NCBI GenBank assembly: GCA_019247135.1
Contig: JAFAPL010000049.1
Span: forward strand, 1 to 7,763
DNA: 7,763 nucleotides
Origin: Chloroflexota bacterium
GTDB lineage: Bacteria > Chloroflexota > UBA6077 > CF-72
Reading direction: 5' to 3'
Made by a program: the position numbers and the translations under genes. The notes under the pieces are model-generated. The model had not been told where the DNA came from and ran no database searches. It saw only the letters and a list, made by a program, of their open reading frames with translations. Below, piece by piece: positions 1 through 6,584 of the stretch (position 1 is the first letter of the stretch; every line of letters starts with the position of its first letter).

Positions 1-471
1 GGACATTTCGTAAAGATGGTGCACAACGGGATCGAGTATGGCGTCATGGCCGCGTATGCGGAGGGGCTGAATATCCTGCACAACGCCAACTGCGGCAAGC
101 GCATGGGCGAGGTGAGTGCCGAGACCACGCCGCTCAGCAATCCCGAGTACTACCAGTACGAGCTGAACCTGGCGGACATCACCGAGGTTTGGCGGCGCGG
201 CAGTGTCATCGCCTCGTGGTTGCTCGATCTGGCTGCGCTTTCGCTCGTGCAGGACGGCGATCTGTCCAGCTACAAGGGCTACGTGTCCGACTCGGGCGAA
301 GGTCGCTGGACCGTGGTAGCGGCGATCGACGAGTCGGTGCCAGCATCGGTGTTGAGCGCGGCGCTGTATGCGCGGTTCACCTCGCGCGGTGAAGCCGACT
401 TCGCGGACAAAGTGCTCTCGGCGATGCGGTTCCAGTTCGGCGGCCACGTCGAGCGCGGCCCTGGCGCATGA
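1..471 (+). CDS. gnd: 6-phosphogluconate dehydrogenase, decarboxylating (3' part)
   Basis: The reading frame is open from base 1 and encodes the last 156 residues; the N-terminal NADP-binding Rossmann domain lies left of the window. The enzyme oxidises 6-phosphogluconate to ribulose 5-phosphate and CO2 with NAD(P)+ in the cytoplasm, as the third step of the oxidative pentose phosphate pathway. The fragment opens with [14 protein letters not shown], the family's catalytic helix: the Lys at codon 5, Asn at codon 9 and Glu at codon 12 match the catalytic Lys183, Asn187 and Glu190 of the sheep enzyme in spacing. Further on are the helical-domain signature [15 protein letters not shown] and a C-terminal GEGRW segment. 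It ends shortly after FGGHVE, without the long tail of the ~470-residue E. coli type, so it looks like the short (~300-residue) form. About half the protein is missing. The next gene, zwf, is 43 bases downstream on the same strand, so the two are probably co-transcribed. The cofactor preference cannot be read from this part. Confidence 0.95.
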   Translation, partial: GHFVKMVHNGIEYGVMAAYAEGLNILHNANCGKRMGEVSAETTPLSNPEYYQYELNLADITEVWRRGSVIASWLLDLAALSLVQDGDLSSYKGYVSDSGEGRWTVVAAIDESVPASVLSAALYARFTSRGEADFADKVLSAMRFQFGGHVERGPGA

Positions 472-514
472 AGCGCGCCAGGATTGCCCCAACGAGCTCC
501 TGCTACGGCCGGTA

Positions 515-1900
515 ATGGAAGCTTCCGACGCGCTCGTCTTCTTCGGCGCGACCGGCGACCTGGCGTTCAAGCAGATTTTTCCTGCGCTGCAGGCGCTGAT
601 CAAGCACGGCCGCCTGAAAGTACCGATTGTCGGAGTCGCCAAAGGCGACACCAATCTCGACGGCCTGATCTCACGCGCGCACGATAGCCTCGAGCAGCAT
701 GGCGGCGGTGTCGACCCGGCCGCCTTCGAGCGTTTGAAGGAACGCCTTCAGTACGTGGACGGCGACTATCGCGATCAGAGCACCTTCGCGGCGCTGCGAA
801 AAGCGCTTGGGGACGCCGAACGGCCGCTGCACTATCTGGCCATTCCACCCAGCATGTTCGCCACGGTCACTGAAGGCCTGGCCAGGTCCGGGTGTGCCAA
901 GAACGCTCGCCTGGTCGTGGAAAAGCCATTCGGTCGTGACCTGGAGTCCGCTCAGGCACTCAACGACGTGCTCAAACGCTATTTCCCCGAGCGAAGTATC
1001 TTCCGCATCGACCACTATCTGGGCAAAGAAGCGGTCGAAAACCTGATGTTCTTCCGCTTCGCCAACTCGTTTCTCGAGCCGATCTGGAATCGCAATTACG
1101 TCGAGACCGTCCAGATCACGATGGCGGAAAGCTTTGGAGTTCAGGGGCGAGGCGCATTTTACGAGGAGGCCGGAGCGATCCGCGACGTCGTCCAGAATCA
1201 CTTGCTCCAGGTGACCGCCATGATCGCCATGGAGGCACCGTCTGGCCACGACCCCGAGTCGGTCCGCGACCAGAAGTCACTCTTGCTCAAAGCCATCCGC
1301 CCACTCAACGCGTCGGACGTCGTGCGTGGGCAGTTCGAAGGCTATCGTCAGGAGCATGGCGTTGCGCCGGACTCTCAGGTCGAGACCTTTGCCGCGCTCC
1401 GATTGCACATCGATAGCTGGCGGTGGGCGGGCGTGCCGTTCTTTATCCGCGCTGGCAAGTGCCTGCCAGTCACCACGACGGAGGTGCTGGTGGAACTGCG
1501 GCGGCCGCCGCGGTCCGTGTTCGACGAGGTTGTGCCCGGACACACCAACTACCTGCGCTTTCGGCTGAGTCCGGACGTGTTCATTTCACTCGGTGCGCGC
1601 GCCAAGGCGCCAGGGGAAAACATGGTTGGTGAAGAGGTCGAGCTGGTTGCGCGGCACCAGTCGGGCGACGAGATGACGCCATACGAACGTCTGCTGGGGG
1701 ACGCGTTGCGAGGCGATCAGCGGCTGTTTGCGCGCCAGGACGCGGTGGAGGCCGCGTGGCGTGTCGTGGATCCGGTGCTGGAGACACATACGCCTGTGTA
1801 CGGCTACGCGCCGAATACGTGGGGGCCGGCCGAAGCTGACCGCGTGGTGGGCGAACACGGGCGTTGGCACACGCCCACCCCACCGGGTGTTAGCCCCTGA
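515..1900 (+). CDS. zwf: Glucose-6-phosphate 1-dehydrogenase
   Basis: This cytoplasmic enzyme oxidises glucose 6-phosphate to 6-phosphogluconolactone with NADP+, the entry step of the oxidative pentose phosphate pathway. The 461-residue protein carries the nucleotide-binding fingerprint GATGDLA (11-17), EKPFG (136-140), the hallmark substrate motif RIDHYLGKE (164-172), QNHLLQ with the probable catalytic His229, and RAGKCLP (312-318) with the substrate-binding Lys315. It is somewhat shorter than E. coli Zwf (491). The ATG at 515 was chosen because the Rossmann strand begins 6 codons later, as is normal. The frame stays open upstream to an ATG at 368, but that extension overlaps gnd by about 100 bases and its translation is Arg/Ser-rich with no family resemblance. 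No good Shine-Dalgarno sequence precedes 515 (a GAG lies 18 bases upstream, too far), so the exact start is less sure than the identity. It follows gnd by 43 bases and probably shares its transcript. Confidence 0.95.
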   Translation: MEASDALVFFGATGDLAFKQIFPALQALIKHGRLKVPIVGVAKGDTNLDGLISRAHDSLEQHGGGVDPAAFERLKERLQYVDGDYRDQSTFAALRKALGDAERPLHYLAIPPSMFATVTEGLARSGCAKNARLVVEKPFGRDLESAQALNDVLKRYFPERSIFRIDHYLGKEAVENLMFFRFANSFLEPIWNRNYVETVQITMAESFGVQGRGAFYEEAGAIRDVVQNHLLQVTAMIAMEAPSGHDPESVRDQKSLLLKAIRPLNASDVVRGQFEGYRQEHGVAPDSQVETFAALRLHIDSWRWAGVPFFIRAGKCLPVTTTEVLVELRRPPRSVFDEVVPGHTNYLRFRLSPDVFISLGARAKAPGENMVGEEVELVARHQSGDEMTPYERLLGDALRGDQRLFARQDAVEAAWRVVDPVLETHTPVYGYAPNTWGPAEADRVVGEHGRWHTPTPPGVSP

Positions 1901-1904
1901 GGGG
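1854..1904. other. Hairpin cluster at convergent gene ends, possible weak terminator
   Basis: The last codons of zwf contain a perfect 6-bp inverted repeat (GGGCGT 1859-1864, ACGCCC 1871-1876, 6-base loop) enclosed by AACAC (1854-1858) and GTGTT (1887-1891). An alternative stem is CACCC/GGGTG (1876-1880/1885-1889). CCCC-TGA-GGGG follows, spanning the zwf stop codon (1894-1904). The opposing operon ends at 1911, so both transcripts must stop near here or run into each other. No run of T follows on either strand, so this is not a classical intrinsic terminator. The stems are short, and in GC-rich coding DNA they could be chance. Confidence 0.2.
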
Positions 1905-1910
1905 AGGCGG

Positions 1911-3119
1911 TCAGCGCCACACGGCGCGCATAACGCGCAACATGTTGCCGCCGATGGCTTTCTGGATGTCGGCGTCCGAATAACCGTGTACCACCAGCCA
2001 GCGCGTGATGTTGTGAAACTCTTCGGCAGGATTTTCGATGCCGTCCACGAACGGCACTTCCTCAAACTGAGGTCCAGCTCCAGCGCCATGCGCTTCCGAA
2101 ATGCTCAACTGGGATGCAAATGCATGGTGCCACCCCACGTGGTCACCGAAATGGGTGTCTGGACCAAACGCGACGTGGTCAATACCCACCAGGTTCGCGC
2201 AATACTCGAAATGCTCCATCACTGACTCGAGGCTATGCCGGCTGTGCCGCTCGGTCAACGTCGTGTGCGGCGCAGCTTCAATCCCGATCAATCCTCCGCT
2301 GTCCGCGCACGCGCGAATCACATCGTCCGGTTTCATTCGGCGGGTCGCCCAGAGCCCGCGCGCCCCGGCGTGCGAAATGATCACCGGATGACCGCTGGCA
2401 GCCACGGCCTGCAAGGCTGTCTGGTCGCCGGTGTGCGCCACGTCGACAATCATGCCCAACTGGTTCATGCGCCGCACCACCTGTTTGCCAAACCGCGTGA
2501 GTCCGCCATCTCCCGCGTCAGCCAGCCCGCCACCGAGCAAATTGCTGTCGCTGTAGACCAGGCCCATGGATCGCACGCCGAACCCGTACAGTACATCCAC
2601 GCGGTCGATCTCGTTCTCAACCGGTGACGCGGACTCCAGCGCCAGTACGACTCCGATCTGGCCGTTGGTGTGCACTCGCTCGACGTCCTCGAACCGCAGG
2701 ATCGGCACGGTCAGCTGCTGGTGTGCCCAATCGCTGAGGCGCATGCCGATGTCGTAGAGCGTGTCCTCCCACTTCCATGGCGCGTGGCCACCGATGATGT
2801 TGGTGCCGTTCATGAGCCCGTCGAACACCACGTCGATGCCCGAGGCGGCCAGACCGCGGAAACCGGTGAACTCGCGTCCCTGGCGGCGATACGCAAGTCC
2901 CTCGTGTGGGTCGATCGGCCGAACGGACGGATGGTCATGCGCTGACACGACAACGCTTTCGGTCAACAGGCGCTGCACGCGTTGTTCCTGCTCGTCAGTG
3001 GTAGGCACGCGAGTGCTGGGCACACGCGCGAGCTCGTCTACCAGTTCGAACTGTCGATAGTCGCGGCCCGCCTCCAGGTACTGATAGGAGGTGTACTCAC
3101 GGTAGTGCTTGCGTCCCAT
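1911..3119 (-). CDS. Peptidase M19 (membrane/renal dipeptidase-like) metallohydrolase
   Basis: This is a 402-residue protein of the M19 family (COG2355), metal-dependent TIM-barrel hydrolases that cleave dipeptides, often with a D-residue at the second position. Family landmarks are the second metal ligand Glu162 (ALESAS), His229 in IVDVAHTG, His250 in PVIISHAGARGL with the conserved Arg254 just after, a GGLIGI strand (275-280), and FGPDTH with Asp321 near the end of the barrel. The first metal motif reads His61-Asp62-His63 instead of the usual His-x-Asp. About 55 residues precede it and no signal peptide is visible, so the protein is probably cytoplasmic. It is the last gene of the rhamnose operon, with its ATG 4 bases after the kinase stop and no clear Shine-Dalgarno sequence, which suggests translational coupling. 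An in-frame ATG at 3239 was rejected because it would overlap the kinase by over 100 bases and adds an Arg-rich tract. Family membership is secure; the substrate and the link to rhamnose are unknown. Confidence 0.88.
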   Translation of the reverse strand: MGRKHYREYTSYQYLEAGRDYRQFELVDELARVPSTRVPTTDEQEQRVQRLLTESVVVSAHDHPSVRPIDPHEGLAYRRQGREFTGFRGLAASGIDVVFDGLMNGTNIIGGHAPWKWEDTLYDIGMRLSDWAHQQLTVPILRFEDVERVHTNGQIGVVLALESASPVENEIDRVDVLYGFGVRSMGLVYSDSNLLGGGLADAGDGGLTRFGKQVVRRMNQLGMIVDVAHTGDQTALQAVAASGHPVIISHAGARGLWATRRMKPDDVIRACADSGGLIGIEAAPHTTLTERHSRHSLESVMEHFEYCANLVGIDHVAFGPDTHFGDHVGWHHAFASQLSISEAHGAGAGPQFEEVPFVDGIENPAEEFHNITRWLVVHGYSDADIQKAIGGNMLRVMRAVWR

Positions 3120-3123
3120 GCGG

Positions 3124-4575
3124 CTATGATGGACCCGCGGGTTCGACCGCTGCCGCCGCAAGAATCGCCTGGAATCGCTGGCGCGCCGCCGACCAATCGG
3201 CCTCGGGCTCGCCTTCCGGCTCGTAGCACCGCGTGGCAAACGACGCGGCGACTAGCTCGCGACCTTCTCGCAGCGTCCGCAGCTCGCCCAGCGCAAGTGC
3301 CTGGACCATGAGATTGCCGATGGCCGTCGCTTCAGCGGAGCCAGCGGTCACAGGCAAGCCCGTCGCGCCGGCGGTAAGCTCACACAACAGGGAGTTCTGC
3401 ACCCCGCCGCCAACAATGTACACACGGCTGAATTGCCGGTTTGTCACGGCTGCCAGCTCATCTAAAACAGCGGCGTATTTGAGCGCCAGGCTCTCCAGCA
3501 GCACACGCACGAGGGTGCCGATGTCTTGCGGCGGGTGTTGACGTGTCTGGATGCAAAACTGCTCGACCGCTCTGGGTAGCTCGGCCGCGGTTGCACGGAG
3601 AAAGCGCACATCGTCTGGATCGACGAAGGCAGTAAATGCCGGTGCGCGGCGCGCCATGTGTGTGAGGTCCGCGTACGACACGTCTGGAGCCAGCGCGTTA
3701 CGCGCTTGTTGCACGAGCCACAGCCCCATCACGTTTTTCAGCAGGCGCGTCGTGCCGTTCACTCCACCTTCGTTGGTAAGGTTCGCCTGCAACGCCTGGT
3801 CGTTGATCACGGGTGCGGGCAGCTCCACTCCAACGAGCGTCCATGTGCCCGAGCTGACGAACAGCGTGTGCTCGTCGAGCGGCATGGACGCGACAGCGGA
3901 TGCCGTGTCGTGTGTGGCGGGCGCGACGACCGTGGCGCCGTTGTACGCACCCAGCCGCGTGCCTGGCTGGACGACCTCGGGGAAAAGTCGCGTCGGAATC
4001 GCCAGGCTGTCCAGGAGCTGGTACACCCAGGTGCCCTGGCGCGGATCGAAACACTGCGTGGTCGTCGCGTTTGTGTACTCGGACGCCTCGTTGCCGCAGA
4101 GAAAATGGTGAACGAGATCAGGGATCAGCAGCAGTTGTTCGGCACGCTCCAGGTCTGGGTCACGCTGCTCGACCATTGACCGGAGCTGGACGAGCGTGTT
4201 GATTTCAAGAAACTGGATGCCGGTTTGTGTGTAGGTCGCCTGACGCGGAATGCGGTCCAGCAATCCGGCGGTGCGTTTGTCGCGGTAATGCACAGGGTTG
4301 GCCAGGAGCCGGCCGCGCTTGTCGAGCAGCCCGAAGTCGACACCCCAGGTGTCGACGCCCAGCGACGCGATAGATCCAGCCCTGGCGATGCTTGCGCGGA
4401 TGTCGCCGAACAGCCTGAGGAAATCCCAATACAGCGTGTTCCCGAGATGCACCGGCACATTTGGGAACCGGTGCACCTCGTCGAGGGCCATCCGCTGGCC
4501 GTCGAATCGGCCGACGACGCCGCGCCCGCTCTCCGCGCCGATATCCAGTGCGAGTAGCCGGCGCTCATGCTGCAT
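3124..4575 (-). CDS. rhaB: Rhamnulokinase (FGGY sugar kinase)
   Basis: This 483-residue FGGY-family kinase (E. coli RhaB has 489) phosphorylates L-rhamnulose to L-rhamnulose 1-phosphate with ATP in the cytoplasm. The ATP phosphate loop DIGAESGR (11-18) opens the N-terminal domain. GVDTWGVDFGLLD (73-85) followed by NPVHYRDKRT (93-102) is the rhamnulokinase-type substrate signature. THDTASAV (221-228) supplies the probable catalytic base Asp223, and SSGTWTLVG (241-249) begins the C-terminal lobe. NEGGVNGT with RLLKNVMGLW (268-286) is highly typical of RhaB, and IVGGGVQN (387-394) plus SAEATAIGN (413-421) form the adenine side. Nothing essential seems missing. The start ATG lies 3 bases after the binding-protein stop, without a recognisable ribosome site, so translation is probably coupled. 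In Rhizobium the orthologous gene is called rhaK, and its product is also needed for transport through the neighbouring ABC system. A different 6-deoxyketose substrate is possible but less likely. Confidence 0.93.
   Translation of the reverse strand: MQHERRLLALDIGAESGRGVVGRFDGQRMALDEVHRFPNVPVHLGNTLYWDFLRLFGDIRASIARAGSIASLGVDTWGVDFGLLDKRGRLLANPVHYRDKRTAGLLDRIPRQATYTQTGIQFLEINTLVQLRSMVEQRDPDLERAEQLLLIPDLVHHFLCGNEASEYTNATTTQCFDPRQGTWVYQLLDSLAIPTRLFPEVVQPGTRLGAYNGATVVAPATHDTASAVASMPLDEHTLFVSSGTWTLVGVELPAPVINDQALQANLTNEGGVNGTTRLLKNVMGLWLVQQARNALAPDVSYADLTHMARRAPAFTAFVDPDDVRFLRATAAELPRAVEQFCIQTRQHPPQDIGTLVRVLLESLALKYAAVLDELAAVTNRQFSRVYIVGGGVQNSLLCELTAGATGLPVTAGSAEATAIGNLMVQALALGELRTLREGRELVAASFATRCYEPEGEPEADWSAARQRFQAILAAAAVEPAGPS
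4443..4480. repeat. Imperfect 13-position inverted repeat inside the kinase gene
   Basis: The left arm is CGAGATGCACCGG (4443-4455) and the right arm CCGGTGCACCTCG (4468-4480), with a 12-base loop. Eight inner pairs are perfect, then one A/C mismatch, then four more pairs. It lies about 95-133 bases into the kinase coding sequence on the minus strand, at residues 32-45, and begins about 100 bases downstream of the binding-protein stop. It could fold as an mRNA hairpin or be a protein-binding palindrome. The encoded residues (HRFPN, PV) are conserved in rhamnulokinases, so protein constraint may have produced part of it by chance. Confidence 0.4.
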
Positions 4576-4578
4576 GAC

Positions 4579-5577
4579 TCAGAAATTGAACTGGTCGATG
4601 TTGTCTGCGTTGAACACCTGCGGCGGGCCGAGGACCACGACGCTCTTGTCGCCAATCGTGTAGTTCCCCAGGGTCGGCACACTGAATGACTCCCCCGGCG
4701 CGCCGGTGATGTCACCGGAGACCAGCTTGGCCGCGACGTAGTACGCGAGGTATCCGAGGCTCTGCACGTTCCACAGTGCAAACTCTTTGATCGTCCCGTC
4801 CTTTACATATGCGCGCAGCGAGTTCGGCGTACCGAGTCCAGTCAACTGGACCGTACCGGCACTGCCCGTGTCCTCGAGCACTTTCGCCGCTGCGGCAATG
4901 CCAACCGTCGTTGGAGAGACGATGACCTGCAATCCAGCATGCGCTTGCAACAGGCCCTGCGCCTGCTGCTGACTGGTCTGGTCGTCATCGTTACCGTACA
5001 CCACATCCACAAGGTTCAGCCCGGAGTATTGCGGCTGCTGGAGGGTCTGCTTCATCACGTCGATCCACGCGTTCTGGTTCGTGGCCGTAGACGTTGCCGA
5101 CAGCACGGCAATGTCACCCGTGCAGTTTGGCGCCTCGTCGCAGGCCATTTGCACAAGCGACTGGCCGATGCCCTGCGTATCGGCTTGATTGACGAAGACA
5201 TCGTACGCACCCTCAGCTGGGCTGGAGTCGTAGCCGACCACTTTGATGCTTGCTTGTCGTGCGGCACGCAGCGACGGCGCGATCGCATCCGGGTCCGCCG
5301 CTGACACCACGATGGCGCTGACCTTCTGGGTCGTCAGATCCTGAATGAAGGGGACCTGCGCAGCGCCCGTTGCTTCGGATGGGCCGACTTGCTTGAACTG
5401 CCCATTCAATTCTTTCGCCGCTTGCATCGCGCCGTTCGCAGCGACGTCGAAATATGGATTGTTGACCTGCTTCGGCAGGAAAGCCACGTTCAACGACGCT
5501 TGCGCTCCGACACCCGGAACGCTGATCAGCGCGACGCACACCGCGACCGCCATAGCCACTGGCAAAGAACGCTTCAT
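4579..5577 (-). CDS. rhaS: Rhamnose-type ABC transporter substrate-binding protein
   Basis: This 332-residue type I periplasmic binding protein (Peripla_BP_4-like) captures the sugar outside the membrane and delivers it to the two permeases encoded upstream. A Sec signal peptide is visible: Lys-Arg at 2-3, a hydrophobic core to about residue 20, and cleavage probably after GVGA (residue 25) or AQA (27). There is no lipobox cysteine at the cleavage site, so it is probably soluble or otherwise retained. FLPKQVNNPYFDV (33-45) is the typical first strand and binding loop, and the C-terminus VFNADNIDQFNF (321-332) is characteristic of the RhaS group. Cys146 and Cys152 could form a disulphide. Its ATG overlaps the permease stop (ATGA), yet it also has a strong Shine-Dalgarno sequence. 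The kinase starts 3 bases after its stop. The rhamnose assignment rests mainly on the adjoining kinase; related proteins bind autoinducer-2 or other sugars. The name rhaS follows Rhizobium, not the E. coli regulator. Confidence 0.88.
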   Translation of the reverse strand: MKRSLPVAMAVAVCVALISVPGVGAQASLNVAFLPKQVNNPYFDVAANGAMQAAKELNGQFKQVGPSEATGAAQVPFIQDLTTQKVSAIVVSAADPDAIAPSLRAARQASIKVVGYDSSPAEGAYDVFVNQADTQGIGQSLVQMACDEAPNCTGDIAVLSATSTATNQNAWIDVMKQTLQQPQYSGLNLVDVVYGNDDDQTSQQQAQGLLQAHAGLQVIVSPTTVGIAAAAKVLEDTGSAGTVQLTGLGTPNSLRAYVKDGTIKEFALWNVQSLGYLAYYVAAKLVSGDITGAPGESFSVPTLGNYTIGDKSVVVLGPPQVFNADNIDQFNF

Positions 5578-6584
5578 CGTGAACTACCTCCTCGAATTCG
5601 GGTAACCACATTCGGTACGACCACCGAAACAATCAACAACAGTCCGACCGCGATGCTCTGCAACTGGGTCGAGACATCCGTCAGGCGCAAGCCGTTCTGC
5701 AGCACGGCCAACGTAAAGACAGCCAGTACCACGCCGGCCAGCGTGCCCGAACCGCCGAAGATGTCGACACCCCCCAGCAGAACAGCAGTGACCACGGCGA
5801 GCGTCAGGCCTTGCCCGGCGTCCGACCGGGCACTGGAGAGTCGCGAAGTCAGAATGACGCCGGCGAGCGCGGCCACCGCGCCGGAGAGCACAAAGAGAGC
5901 TATCTTTGTGCGCGTCACGGGCACTCCCGCGTACCGCGCCGCGGACTGGTTCCTGCCAATCGCAAAAATGTGGCGGCCAACCCAGGTCATGTGCAGCAGG
6001 GTTGCCAGCGCGATCGCCAGGATGACGAAGACGACGAGTGGCCACGGCACAGGCGTGCCAGGCAGGTTGCCGAATCCGAAGGACGTAAACGCGCTGGGAA
6101 AGTTGCTGATCGCCCGCGGACCGAGCACCACCGAAGCAAGCCCCCTGAAGAGGGCCAGTGTTCCCAACGTGACGACCAGGGATGGCAGACCCGCTCTGGT
6201 GACCAGGATACCGTTGAGGAGACCGCCAGCGGCACCCATCAACAGGACCAGCGGAATGCCGACCCAGAGCGACACTCCGGCTGCCCACAAGAACCCGAGC
6301 ACAGCACTCGTGAGTCCAACGGTGGACTCCACTGACAGATCAATCTCACCGGCGATCACGATGAGCGTCATCGGCAACGCCATGATGCCCATCTCCATCG
6401 CCGCAACCGTCAGGTTCGAGAAATTCTGACCGGAAGCAAAGACCGGTGAAATGCGTGCGCCAATCACCAGGAGCAGCACCAGGATGGCCGCCAGCATGAG
6501 CTCCCAGCGGAGAAATCTGCTGGGCCCGGCTGGCGACGCTCTGCTAGTGCTGGTGGACTCCGCCACCTGAGCAACATCGGTCAT
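5574..6584 (-). CDS. rhaQ: Rhamnose-type ABC transporter permease, RhaQ-like
   Basis: This 336-residue inner-membrane permease of the BPD_transp_2 family (ribose/xylose/rhamnose type) forms half of the translocation channel. After a polar N-terminus of about 27 residues, hydrophobic segments follow through the whole length. Among them are LAAILVLLLVIGA (31-43), a long stretch near 92-124, WPLVVFVILAIALATLL (181-197), and SIAVGLLLIVSVVV (310-323). Family motifs are LPMTLIVIAGEIDLSVES (70-87), VTLGTLALFRG (138-148), the cytoplasmic loop GRHIFAIGRNQSAARYAG (203-220) and LLGGVDIFGGSG (269-280). The GEIDLSV version fits the RhaQ branch better than RhaP, from memory of the families. It overlaps both neighbours by 4 bases (ATGA at 6581-6584 and 5574-5577), so its level should be coupled to theirs. 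Its last codons double as the ribosome-binding site for rhaS. The permease call is certain; the Q versus P label is moderately sure. Confidence 0.88.
   Translation of the reverse strand: MTDVAQVAESTSTSRASPAGPSRFLRWELMLAAILVLLLVIGARISPVFASGQNFSNLTVAAMEMGIMALPMTLIVIAGEIDLSVESTVGLTSAVLGFLWAAGVSLWVGIPLVLLMGAAGGLLNGILVTRAGLPSLVVTLGTLALFRGLASVVLGPRAISNFPSAFTSFGFGNLPGTPVPWPLVVFVILAIALATLLHMTWVGRHIFAIGRNQSAARYAGVPVTRTKIALFVLSGAVAALAGVILTSRLSSARSDAGQGLTLAVVTAVLLGGVDIFGGSGTLAGVVLAVFTLAVLQNGLRLTDVSTQLQSIAVGLLLIVSVVVPNVVTRIRGGSSR
5586..5592 (-). promoter_or_regulatory. Strong Shine-Dalgarno sequence for rhaS
   Basis: AGGAGGT on the minus strand ends 8 bases before the rhaS ATG (5577), near-ideal sequence and spacing. 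It sits inside the permease coding sequence, where it encodes part of the C-terminal Arg-Gly-Gly. No other start in this operon that I examined has a comparable site, which suggests extra independent initiation on the binding-protein gene. Confidence 0.85.

Noticed and set aside
368..514. N-terminal extension of zwf to the ATG at 368
   Set aside because: It overlaps gnd by about 100 bases, and the translation is Arg/Ser/Ala-rich with no homology; the Rossmann motif already sits at the normal distance from the ATG at 515.
671..1249. 192-codon open frame on the minus strand inside zwf
   Set aside because: It lies wholly opposite the G6PDH motifs, including RIDHYLGKE, and shows no family resemblance; it is a shadow of zwf codon use.
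3120..3239. N-terminal extension of the M19 gene to the upstream ATG at 3239
   Set aside because: It would overlap the kinase by over 100 bases and adds an Arg/Ser-rich stretch unlike the family; the ATG at 3119, 4 bases after the kinase stop, fits the operon spacing.
3551..4179. Overlapping plus-strand open frames opposite the kinase gene
   Set aside because: Both are low-complexity translations opposite conserved rhamnulokinase motifs, with no plausible ribosome site context.
5389..6429. Long open frame of 346 codons on the plus strand, opposite the rhaQ and rhaS genes
   Set aside because: Its translation is rich in Ala, Thr, Arg, Ser and Pro with no recognisable motif. The opposite strand encodes clear, motif-bearing permease and binding proteins. 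Long antisense frames are common in GC-rich genes.
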